Assembly (NCBI GenBank): GCA_947503525.1
Contig: CANNEA010000002.1
Location: 806,001 to 870,000 of the forward strand
Reading direction: 5' to 3'
Source of the DNA: an uncultured Carboxylicivirga sp.
GTDB taxonomy: Bacteria > Bacteroidota > Bacteroidia > Bacteroidales > Marinilabiliaceae
DNA length: 64,000 nt
The stretch's first letter is position 1; every line of letters starts with the position of its first letter. Below the pieces are notes generated by a model, which saw only the letters and a list, made by a program, of their open reading frames with translations, was not told the origin of the DNA and did not search any database. The position numbers were made by a program, and so were the translations under genes. Shown piece after piece: positions 35,299-42,674 of this stretch.

Positions 35299-36177
35299 CT
35301 ATGATTTTTCGAGATGCGAGATAAAACGATCCATTTCTTCAAGCCAATTTTCAGATAATGGATTAACCTGAGTGGTGGTTGCATTTATTTCTTTCGCAAT
35401 GACTTCTGCATTGGCACGATCAAACTCCTGTTGAATGTAAATGTTTTTAATGCCTTTCTCTCTGGCTTCAACTATGGTCGATTTCAATCGGCCCGGAGTT
35501 GGGGTTTTACCTTCAAATTCAATGGTCATTTGTTCAAAGTCATAGGCACGCGCCAAATAAGTATAAGCCGGATGAAAAATCATAAATGTTAAACCTGAAT
35601 TATTCTTAGAAAGCGTGATTAATCTTTGGTCCAGTTTTTCAATGTCGCCAATTAGTTTGATGTAATTATCTTCAATAAGTGATTTATGTTCCGGAACAAC
35701 TTTTAAAAGTGCTTCCTTAAGGTTTTTAGCTATAATCAGCATTTCCTTAGGCGAAGTCCAGGTATGCGGATCTATACCACCTGTGCATACATGATCGTGG
35801 CCATGATGATGATCGTGTTCTCCGTGAATCAGATTTATCCCATTTGATAAATCAAACCAGGCCATTGTTTTATTTGCAGATTTCAGTTTATCTTCCCATG
35901 TTGCTTCAAAACTTAGGTGACCCATTAATAAATAGGCTTTGGAATCTGCTAATTTTCGCAGTTGACTTGGTGTTGGAGAATAAGTGGCATGACTCGAGCC
36001 TGGCGGTATCATCACATTTATTTCCACTTTATCTTTTAACAGACGTTGCGTAAAATATTTCTGGGGACCAATACTTACAGATATGACATCTTTGCCACTT
36101 GTTTTTGAATGACTGGTACAACTTGATAGCAATGGAAGCACCATGGCTATTATAAAGCCTATCTTTATCAATTTCAT
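35299..36177 (-). CDS. znuA: Zinc/manganese ABC transporter solute-binding lipoprotein
   Basis: A 292-residue protein from ATG 36177; the frame can be read two codons further from a TTG, but ATG is preferred. A lipoprotein signal ends in LLSSC. The two lobes carry conserved histidines: PPGSSHATYSP (about 60-70), a His-rich loop HGEHDHHHGHDH (about 115-126), then GGIDPHTWTSP, and FHPAYTYLARAYDF in the second lobe. The His-rich loop is typical of zinc-binding ZnuA and rare in manganese-binding relatives. It captures metal in the periplasm for ZnuBC. It begins nine bases after the stop of the Fur-family regulator. Confidence 0.92.
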   Translation of the reverse strand: MKLIKIGFIIAMVLPLLSSCTSHSKTSGKDVISVSIGPQKYFTQRLLKDKVEINVMIPPGSSHATYSPTPSQLRKLADSKAYLLMGHLSFEATWEDKLKSANKTMAWFDLSNGINLIHGEHDHHHGHDHVCTGGIDPHTWTSPKEMLIIAKNLKEALLKVVPEHKSLIEDNYIKLIGDIEKLDQRLITLSKNNSGLTFMIFHPAYTYLARAYDFEQMTIEFEGKTPTPGRLKSTIVEAREKGIKNIYIQQEFDRANAEVIAKEINATTTQVNPLSENWLEEMDRFISHLEKS

Positions 36178-36186
36178 ATTCAATTT

Positions 36187-36585
36187 TTAATTATTACAAT
36201 TCTGACATGTTCCCTCCACGATTGTGCTTTGAGCCTGAATACTAAAGCCATCAGGTAATTTGCAACTTGGTAGTGGAGTGTCAGGGAGGCATAATACTTT
36301 GTCGCATTCGGTACAATGAAAGTGAGGGTGTTCTTTGCCTTTTTGGGAATTAATTAATTTGTATTTAGTTACTTGATCGTCTATTACAATCTTGTGTATA
36401 ATCTTTTTCTCTTCAAACAGTTTAATCGTTCGATATAAGGTAACACGATCTACATCATCGTCTAGTTTGCTCTCTATTTCTTTTGATGAAAGCGCTTCTT
36501 CGGCGATATATAGAATCTCAAGAAGTTTTGTCCGAATAGCCGTGCGGCTTAAACCGAATTGAGATAAATAATTTACAGAATCCAT
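36187..36585 (-). CDS. Fur-family metalloregulator, probable Zur
   Basis: A 132-residue regulator from ATG 36585; the in-frame TTG at 36594 lies inside the operator and is unlikely. A winged-helix N-terminal domain contains the recognition segment DRVTLYRTIKLFEEKKII (about 46-63). The C-terminal domain has EHPHFHCTECDK and a final CQNC, the CXXC pair that holds structural zinc in the family. It heads an operon of zinc transport genes and its promoter carries two palindromes, so it most likely represses its own operon when zinc is sufficient. Fur, Mur and Zur cannot be separated from sequence alone; the gene context supports Zur. Confidence 0.88.
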   Translation of the reverse strand: MDSVNYLSQFGLSRTAIRTKLLEILYIAEEALSSKEIESKLDDDVDRVTLYRTIKLFEEKKIIHKIVIDDQVTKYKLINSQKGKEHPHFHCTECDKVLCLPDTPLPSCKLPDGFSIQAQSTIVEGTCQNCNN

Positions 36586-36588
36586 AAA

Positions 36589-36605
36589 TTGCAACTTTGT
36601 TGCAA
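36589..36605. promoter_or_regulatory. Operator palindrome 1 of the metal-uptake operon
   Basis: TTGCAAC-TTT-GTTGCAA is a perfect 7-3-7 inverted repeat. It begins four bases upstream of the regulator's ATG and overlaps the downstream end of the -7 element, so a bound protein would block transcription. Confidence 0.75.
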
Positions 36606-36636
36606 AAATAGGAATGCTTTTTTAATAATGCAACAA
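36603..36636 (-). promoter_or_regulatory. Promoter of the metal-uptake operon
   Basis: On the minus strand, TTG (plus 36631-36633) and TATTTTTG (plus 36603-36610) are 20 bases apart, a good match to the Bacteroidetes consensus. The -33 element lies inside one palindrome and the -7 element overlaps the other by three bases. Confidence 0.75.
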
Positions 36637-36643
36637 TGTTGCA
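36629..36643. promoter_or_regulatory. Operator palindrome 2 of the metal-uptake operon
   Basis: TGCAAC-AAT-GTTGCA is a perfect 6-3-6 inverted repeat with the same arms as palindrome 1. It covers the -33 element. The two centres are 39 bases apart, close to four helical turns. Confidence 0.75.
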
Positions 36644-36668
36644 ATAATAAAAGATAAAAATGTCTTAT

Positions 36669-37514
36669 TTATTGTTGGCCAAATAGGGAAAATACTGACT
36701 CAGTATACGTTTTAGAGACGGGGATTTCAATGATAGGCTGAATGTCAAGTCTAATTCGTAAGCCATCTTTGCCTCGTTCAATTAACTTAACCTTATTGAA
36801 GTTGACCATATATGAACGATGGCATCTTATCACATCCATAGGCTTTAGTGCTTCTTCGAGTTGCTTTAGAGTGTTACGTAGTAGAAATTTTTCCTGAGTT
36901 TGATTGTTAGTGTAATAAATGGTGACATAGTTGTCGGCTCCCTTTAAATAAAGTAAGTCATCAATCTTAAGAGATAAGCGCATTGTTCCTTTCTCATCGT
37001 TAAAAACCACCATCCCTTTCTTTTCATTAATATTTGAACCTTCTTTAAGTTGCTCCAGAGTTTCCTTGTTATCCATCCAGGCAAAATACAACCACGATGT
37101 CGTGTAAGGAATAAGAAGGATTAACGAGGTATTAATTATAGAGACTTCAATTGCCTCCTTAAATGCCGGTGGATCTTTAAGAATAACTATTTGGTAAAAG
37201 GTGTAAAACAATGACATGCTTACTATTTCTGCTGCAATCCAAAACAAATAATTTGCCAGCTTAATGCCATGTCCGTTTTTTGTATAATAATACATTATAA
37301 TACGGCTAATAACTACAACCAGCACCCCCGTTAAAATTATCAGGCTGGAATAAAAAAGAAATTCTAAATCCGGAATGTTAATAAACTTGTGTCTAACATT
37401 AAACGGTTCGTAAAGATTAATAAATATCAAAGCAAACGACGCCGTAAATAAAATCAGGCGTATGATGTTTTGCTTTTTAAGTAAATATAACGGTATGGGC
37501 TTACTAAAATCCAT
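36669..37514 (-). CDS. Membrane protein with C-terminal LytTR DNA-binding domain
   Basis: A 281-residue protein from ATG 37514; a GTG at 37532 is possible but weaker. Four transmembrane helices (roughly residues 18-36, 52-75, 88-110 and 125-147) are followed by a linker and a LytTR domain (about 180-280) with LLYLKGADNYVTIYY and VIRCHRSYMVNFNKV, the core of the DNA-contacting fold. There is no receiver or kinase domain, so it seems to be a one-component membrane-bound regulator that senses a signal in or at the membrane. Its target is unknown. It lies downstream of nothing on its strand and just upstream of the zinc operon promoter, in the same direction. Confidence 0.85.
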   Translation of the reverse strand: MDFSKPIPLYLLKKQNIIRLILFTASFALIFINLYEPFNVRHKFINIPDLEFLFYSSLIILTGVLVVVISRIIMYYYTKNGHGIKLANYLFWIAAEIVSMSLFYTFYQIVILKDPPAFKEAIEVSIINTSLILLIPYTTSWLYFAWMDNKETLEQLKEGSNINEKKGMVVFNDEKGTMRLSLKIDDLLYLKGADNYVTIYYTNNQTQEKFLLRNTLKQLEEALKPMDVIRCHRSYMVNFNKVKLIERGKDGLRIRLDIQPIIEIPVSKTYTESVFSLFGQQ

Positions 37515-37751
37515 TGCAGCATAAATATGCACTAAAATAGTAAAAATATTAATAGTAGATTTTTTGGCTATTGAGTTTTTCTAATCGTTAGAATTTAATC
37601 CCGTCATTTGAAATTTCACCCCTATATGCAGTGTTTAAGCCCATTTGATATCTGCAAATCACAAATTATTGCATGCATCACAAAACTTAGCTTGGTTTGT
37701 ACTGTAGTTGTTCTTATACCACTTGATCAACTATAAATTCGTAAAAACTAA

Positions 37752-38894
37752 ATGAACTACTCTTATCTATATCAGACTCTGAAGGCACAATTTTCATCAG
37801 GAGTTGCCACACACTCTCCTGATGGAAGTAGCCTTCTATTTTCATTTGAACAGTTCCAATCGCATACGTGTGATCGTTCGTCTTTTCATAGAACGAGTTC
37901 AACTTTTGATATAGAACAATTGGATTCCAATCCAAATAATGATTTTTCTTATCCGGTAATTCATCCAAATGGAAATGATAAAGCGGATGGATGTATCATA
38001 TTATTGCATGGATTGAATGAGCGCAGTTGGGAGAAATATTTGCCATGGGCATATACATTAGCAAATTACACTAAAAAACCGGTTGTGCTTTTCCCTATAG
38101 CTTATCACATGAATCGCTCTCCCATGGATTGGAAAGATCCGCGGGTGATGAATCCTTTTGTGAAACAAAGGGTAATGAATACACCACAGGTAAAGGATTT
38201 AAGTATTGCTAATGTGGCCTTAAGTGAGCGTTTAACCAATAAGCCGGAACGATTTTTACTTTCAGGTTATCAGGCAGCTAATGATTTAATTGAGCTTACA
38301 CAGTTGATAAAGGCTGGTCACCATTCTCTTTTTAAGAAAGGTACAAGGGTTGATTTGTTTTCTTATTCAATTGGTTCATTTTTAGCTCAAGTTGTGATGT
38401 TGGCGCACGGCGAAGACTATTTTAAGGATAGTCGGATTTTTAATTTCTGTGGAGGAAGTGCGTTTGCTGATATTGATGGTAAATCGAAATACATAATGGA
38501 TAGTTTGGCTTTTGATCGCTTACATGAATTTTACGAAAATGAAATTAATCAGGCCTCGAATAGCAACAGTTCTGTAAAGGATATTCTAAATCAGACAGCT
38601 CTTGGAGAAGCTTTTGTTAGTATGTTATCCTTGGAGAACTTTAAAAAAAGAGGTGCACAGTACTTCTCTAGTTTTAAGGATAGAATATCATCAGTAGTAC
38701 TTAAAAAAGATATGGTGTTTAAACCAGATCATGTAAAACAAGTTTTAGTGGGAACTTCTATTGAAGAGTGGAATTTTGATTTTAACTACTCTCATGTGAT
38801 GCCATTCCCATTGCTTTCTAATAAATTGGTAAATCAGGTCAACGAGGCTTTTGATAGGTTAATGATCAAAGCAGCTTTACTTTTTACAAATTAA
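37752..38894 (+). CDS. DUF6051-like alpha/beta hydrolase-fold protein
   Basis: A 380-residue cytoplasmic protein. The sequence has an alpha/beta hydrolase outline: CIILLHGLNERSWEKYLPWA (HG oxyanion motif, about residues 76-95), a second strand VVLFPIAYHMNRSPMDW, a nucleophile elbow FSYSIGSF (about 199-206) in place of GxSxG, and a late histidine in NYSHVMPF (about 343-350). I recognise it as resembling the Bacteroidota family DUF6051; that name is from memory. The substrate is unknown. It is convergent with tkt and separated from it by a bidirectional terminator. Confidence 0.65.
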   Translation: MNYSYLYQTLKAQFSSGVATHSPDGSSLLFSFEQFQSHTCDRSSFHRTSSTFDIEQLDSNPNNDFSYPVIHPNGNDKADGCIILLHGLNERSWEKYLPWAYTLANYTKKPVVLFPIAYHMNRSPMDWKDPRVMNPFVKQRVMNTPQVKDLSIANVALSERLTNKPERFLLSGYQAANDLIELTQLIKAGHHSLFKKGTRVDLFSYSIGSFLAQVVMLAHGEDYFKDSRIFNFCGGSAFADIDGKSKYIMDSLAFDRLHEFYENEINQASNSNSSVKDILNQTALGEAFVSMLSLENFKKRGAQYFSSFKDRISSVVLKKDMVFKPDHVKQVLVGTSIEEWNFDFNYSHVMPFPLLSNKLVNQVNEAFDRLMIKAALLFTN

Positions 38895-38910
38895 ATCGAG
38901 ATGACCTGAA

Positions 38911-38950
38911 AAAAAAAGGAGTTGACTTAACGAAGTCAACTCCTTTTTTA
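38911..38950. terminator. Bidirectional terminator between the DUF6051-like gene and tkt
   Basis: An 11-bp GC-containing stem (38918-38928 with 38933-38943) with a four-base loop has a T run on one side and an A run on the other, so it works on both strands. Confidence 0.9.
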
Positions 38951-38969
38951 GATTTTATGATTAAGGATA

Positions 38970-40991
38970 TTATCCTAGTATTTCAGACACTTGTTTCACA
39001 ACGTTCTCACCAGTAAAACCAAACTCTACGTCAAGAACGGTATATGGAGCTGAATATCCAAAGTGATTTAATCCCCAAACTTTTCCGTTTGCACCAACCA
39101 AACCTTCAAGGGTAACAGGCAAACCAGCTGTCATACCAAAACGAGGAGTATCAGTAGGTAATACCTCTGTCTGGTAGGCCGCATCTTGTGAGCGGAACAA
39201 ACCTTCGGAAATAACTGAAACTACATTTACTTTTAGTCCCTTTTGCTCACGAAGTAATTTAGCACCTTCGACTAAAGTACTTACTTCTGAACCTGAAGCT
39301 AAAAGAACAATGTCTGGTTGATCAGCATCCTTTTCAACAACATATGCTCCTTTTTCAGCTTGTAATGCTGAGTCGTATGAGCTATTTGGTAAATTGGTAA
39401 TATTCTGACGAGAAAGAATTAAACCGGTAGGAGTGTCGGTATTTTCCATTGCCATTTTCCATGCAACAGTACCTTCGTTGACATCAGCCGGACGAACTAC
39501 TAACATACCATTTTTACCATGGTGATTTTGTAGTTTTTCCATTAAGCGGATTTGAGCTTCCTGCTCAATAGGCTGATGAGTAGGACCATCTTCTCCAACA
39601 CGGAATGCATCGTGTGTCCATACATACTTAACAGGTAATTGCATTAAGGCTGCCATACGCACAGCAGGCTTCATGTAGTCAGAGAAAACAAAGAAAGTAC
39701 CACATACCGGAATTACACCACCGTGTAAGGCCATTCCGTTAGCTATAGCTCCCATTGTTAATTCAGCAACACCAATTTGTAAGAATGCTCCTGAAAAATC
39801 ATTCTTTTTAAGAATAGTCGTCTTTTTAAGGAAACCATCCGTTTTATCTGAGTTAGCCAAATCGGCTGACATCACAATCATGTTTTCAACTTGTTCAGCA
39901 AATGCTCCTAATACGGTCGCTGAAGCTGCGCGAGTAGCTGAATTAGCTTTTTGCTCAATGGCAGCGTAATCTACATTTGAGTCGCCAGAGATAAACAATG
40001 TTAATTTCAAAGCCAATTCAGGATTAGCTTTTTCCCATTCAGCTTGTTCAGCCTTTTTAGCAGCAGCCACTTTTCCTTTTTCTGCATTAACTTGCTTATA
40101 TGCATCAGCTACCTCAGGAAAGACAACAAAAGGATTCTCAGGATCAGCACCAAGGTTTTTCATAGTATCTGAGAATGATGCACCAGCAGCACTTAAAGGC
40201 TGTCCATGGGTAGATACCATTTTTTCAAATGAAGCACCTTCGCCAGTAACCGCTCCTTTACCCATTATTGTTTTACCAATAATCAAGAAAGGTTTTTCAA
40301 CTTCCGCATTAGCAGCATCTAAAGCTTTTCTGATTTCGTCCTGATCGTTACCATCAATTGTCATTGTGGCCCAACCCCAAGCTTCATACTTAGCGGCAGT
40401 ATCTTCTATAGTAACGTCATCAGTTGTTGTTGATAACTGAATGTCGTTTGAATCATAAAACATTACAAGGTTGCTCAGTCCTAGGTGACCGGCAATACGA
40501 CCAGTTCCCTGCGAAATTTCTTCTTGTATACCACCATCAGAAATAAAAGTATACGTTTTGTGATTCATCCATTCTCCAAAACGTTCAACAAGGAAACGCT
40601 CAGTAATTGCAGCACCTAAAGCCATTGTATGACCTTGTCCTAAAGGACCAGATGTATTTTCTACTCCTCTTGGTTTATCTACTTCAGGATGACCCGGAGT
40701 AGGACTACCCCATTGTCTAAAGTTTGAAAGCTCGTCCATCGAATAAGCACCAGTTAATGCTAAGGCAGCATATAACATTGGTGACATGTGACCAGGATCT
40801 AAGAAAAAACGATCGCGGTTGAACCATTCACGGTCATTCGGATCATAGTTTAAGTACTCAGAAAACAATACATGAATAAAATCTGCACCACCCATGGCTC
40901 CACCAGGATGACCTGATTTTGCTTTTTCAACCATTGCCGCAGATAATACTCTGATGTTGTCGGCCGCTTGTTTCGAAATGTTTTTGTCCAT
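38970..40991 (-). CDS. tkt: Transketolase
   Basis: A 673-residue full-length transketolase. The thiamine diphosphate domain has KSGHPGGAMGGAD (about 25-37), GPLGQGHTMALGAA and the GDGxxxE-like ISDGGIQEEIS. The pyrimidine domain has DAFRVGEDGPTHQPIEQ (about 463-479), and the C-terminal domain follows. It moves two-carbon units in the pentose phosphate pathway and makes erythrose 4-phosphate. It is divergent from pdxB, whose substrate derives from erythrose 4-phosphate. The leader of about 150 bases contains a candidate -7 box and a very short reading frame. Confidence 0.96.
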   Translation of the reverse strand: MDKNISKQAADNIRVLSAAMVEKAKSGHPGGAMGGADFIHVLFSEYLNYDPNDREWFNRDRFFLDPGHMSPMLYAALALTGAYSMDELSNFRQWGSPTPGHPEVDKPRGVENTSGPLGQGHTMALGAAITERFLVERFGEWMNHKTYTFISDGGIQEEISQGTGRIAGHLGLSNLVMFYDSNDIQLSTTTDDVTIEDTAAKYEAWGWATMTIDGNDQDEIRKALDAANAEVEKPFLIIGKTIMGKGAVTGEGASFEKMVSTHGQPLSAAGASFSDTMKNLGADPENPFVVFPEVADAYKQVNAEKGKVAAAKKAEQAEWEKANPELALKLTLFISGDSNVDYAAIEQKANSATRAASATVLGAFAEQVENMIVMSADLANSDKTDGFLKKTTILKKNDFSGAFLQIGVAELTMGAIANGMALHGGVIPVCGTFFVFSDYMKPAVRMAALMQLPVKYVWTHDAFRVGEDGPTHQPIEQEAQIRLMEKLQNHHGKNGMLVVRPADVNEGTVAWKMAMENTDTPTGLILSRQNITNLPNSSYDSALQAEKGAYVVEKDADQPDIVLLASGSEVSTLVEGAKLLREQKGLKVNVVSVISEGLFRSQDAAYQTEVLPTDTPRFGMTAGLPVTLEGLVGANGKVWGLNHFGYSAPYTVLDVEFGFTGENVVKQVSEILG

Positions 40992-41025
40992 TACAGTTTT
41001 AAATTAATTGATTTCACCTGACACT

Positions 41026-41058
41026 TTAGCAGATGGAACTTGCCATAAAACACTCCTT
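41026..41058 (-). promoter_or_regulatory. Possible six-codon upstream reading frame in the tkt leader
   Basis: On the minus strand AAGGAG (plus 41053-41058) lies six bases before an ATG (plus 41044-41046) that opens a frame encoding Met-Ala-Ser-Ser-Ile-Cys and then TAA. A Shine-Dalgarno-like element is unusual here. It may be chance. Confidence 0.25.
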
Positions 41059-41141
41059 CGCAGGGAAGAAGCATTTTTGGCTTGTTTCTATTGTTGTATT
41101 AGCTAATAAACACAACAGTAGATCAGTCTTCAAACTGTCCG

Positions 41142-41149
41142 CAAAAATA
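41142..41149 (-). promoter_or_regulatory. Candidate -7 element of tkt
   Basis: TATTTTTG on the minus strand matches TAnnTTTG. No TTG lies at the standard distance upstream. Confidence 0.4.
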
Positions 41150-41254
41150 CACTTTTTTCGCAAGTGGATAAATTTTTGACACTTTAGTTTGTTGTTTTAA
41201 TCTATGATCTTTTACAATTAGAATAATGTAAATGGAATCTGGAAAACAAAAGTT

Positions 41255-41262
41255 TAACTTTG
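41255..41262 (+). promoter_or_regulatory. Candidate -7 element of pdxB
   Basis: TAACTTTG matches TAnnTTTG and ends 18 bases before the pdxB ATG, the same geometry as at cdsA. Confidence 0.45.
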
Positions 41263-41280
41263 TATTCAAATTAAATAATT

Positions 41281-42417
41281 ATGAAGATAATTGCCGACGA
41301 TAAAATCCCGTTTCTGAAAGGTGTTTTTGAGGATATATGTGAAATAGAATATTGGCCCGGAGCTGAAATTGATAAATCTAAACTTCAAAACGCTGATGCC
41401 TTAATTACCCGAACTCGCACTAAATGCAATGTGGACAGTTTAGAAGGTACGCAGGTGAAAATGATTGCTTCGGCCACCATTGGATTCGACCATATTGATA
41501 CCAGCTATTGCGAAGCCAATGGAATAAAATGGACCAATTCTCCTGGGTGTAATGCAGAGTCGGTTAAGCAATATATTGCTTCGGTTTTTGGAATGTTGGT
41601 GATTGAGAGAGGTTGGATTTTGCAAGGGAAAAAAATTGCTGTTGTTGGTGTTGGTAATGTCGGTCAGCGTGTTGCCGTTTTGGCAGAGGCAATTGGGATG
41701 GAGGTTTATAGAGTAGATCCTCCGCGATCCAGAAAAGAACAAACAGAAAAATTCTATGCCTTGGATGAAATAATTTCCGAAATGGATATTGTTACATTTC
41801 ACACTCCATTAAACAGAGATGGAGATGACAAAACGTTTCATTTATGTGATGAGAGATTATTATCAAAAATGAAAGAATCTACAGTGGTGGTTAACTCGTC
41901 AAGGGGAGAAGTTATTAATGGAGATGATTTAAAAGTGGCCTTAATGGAAGGTGTTATTGATGGAGCAGTGTTGGATGTGTGGGAGAATGAGCCGGAGTTG
42001 GATAAACAATTACTAAATAAAGTTTGGCTATCAACTCCGCATATTGCCGGGTATTCTCAAGATGGAAAGGCAAATGGTACCATGATGAGTGTGCAGGCGA
42101 TTAGTAAACAATTCAGTCTGGGTTTAGATAATTGGACGCCAAGCGATCTTCCTGAACCGAAGAATTCGTTTATAAGCATTGATTGCCAATATTTAAGTGA
42201 TGAACAGGTCCTGGCCAATGCCTTTATCTCCACCTATAAAATTAAGGAAGATGATATTCGATTAAGAATGAATATCAAAGAATTTGAGAAGCAAAGAGGA
42301 AACTATCCAATTCGGAGGGAATTCAGAGCTTTTGAAATAGAATTGATTCGCGGAACTGATAGTCAAGTTCACTTACTTGAAAAGTTTGGCTTTAAAAATG
42401 TATCTAAATCATACTAA
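41281..42417 (+). CDS. pdxB: Erythronate-4-phosphate dehydrogenase
   Basis: A 378-residue protein of the D-isomer-specific 2-hydroxyacid dehydrogenase family. The NAD-binding motif is VVGVGNVGQRVAVLAEAIG (about 121-139). The N-terminal KIIADDKIPFLKGVFED and the segment ATIGFDHIDTSYCEANGI are typical of PdxB. Catalytic Arg, Glu and His sit in SSRGEVINGD, WENEP and TPHIAGYS. It oxidises 4-phosphoerythronate in the DXP-dependent route to pyridoxal phosphate. The C-terminal 90 residues match the PdxB-specific dimerisation domain only loosely. It is monocistronic and followed by a terminator. Confidence 0.92.
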   Translation: MKIIADDKIPFLKGVFEDICEIEYWPGAEIDKSKLQNADALITRTRTKCNVDSLEGTQVKMIASATIGFDHIDTSYCEANGIKWTNSPGCNAESVKQYIASVFGMLVIERGWILQGKKIAVVGVGNVGQRVAVLAEAIGMEVYRVDPPRSRKEQTEKFYALDEIISEMDIVTFHTPLNRDGDDKTFHLCDERLLSKMKESTVVVNSSRGEVINGDDLKVALMEGVIDGAVLDVWENEPELDKQLLNKVWLSTPHIAGYSQDGKANGTMMSVQAISKQFSLGLDNWTPSDLPEPKNSFISIDCQYLSDEQVLANAFISTYKIKEDDIRLRMNIKEFEKQRGNYPIRREFRAFEIELIRGTDSQVHLLEKFGFKNVSKSY

Positions 42418-42583
42418 AAGTTAAAAAGTGTTTATTTTTATGAGTTGAAAGTACATAGATGTAGTTTTCTTTCAATATGTAAGCGATTAAAAATAAATGA
42501 ATTAAATATTTGACATTTCATTTTTAAGGTGATAAGTTTGGCACCATCAAACAACAAAACCTTATTGAATCCCATCAACAATT

Positions 42584-42613
42584 GGCTCCATCTTCCCGAT
42601 CGGAGCCTTTTTT
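42584..42613 (+). terminator. Terminator after pdxB
   Basis: GGCTCC (42584-42589) pairs with GGAGCC (42602-42607) and runs into six T residues. It lies about 165 bases after the stop. Confidence 0.7.
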
Positions 42614-42614
42614 A

Positions 42615-42653
42615 TGTAAAAAACTCCCCAAACAATGATCTGAATGGGGAGTT
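42615..42653 (-). terminator. Terminator of the cDPG synthetase-like gene
   Basis: AACTCCCC (42622-42629) pairs with GGGGAGTT (42646-42653); on the minus strand the hairpin runs into a T tract (plus A residues at 42618-42623). Confidence 0.75.
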
Positions 42654-42674
42654 ATAATGAGGTGTAAAATTCAG

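Noticed and set aside
36592-36594. TTG start for the Fur-family regulator
   Set aside because: It lies inside the perfect operator palindrome, and an ATG three codons later begins the conserved sequence.
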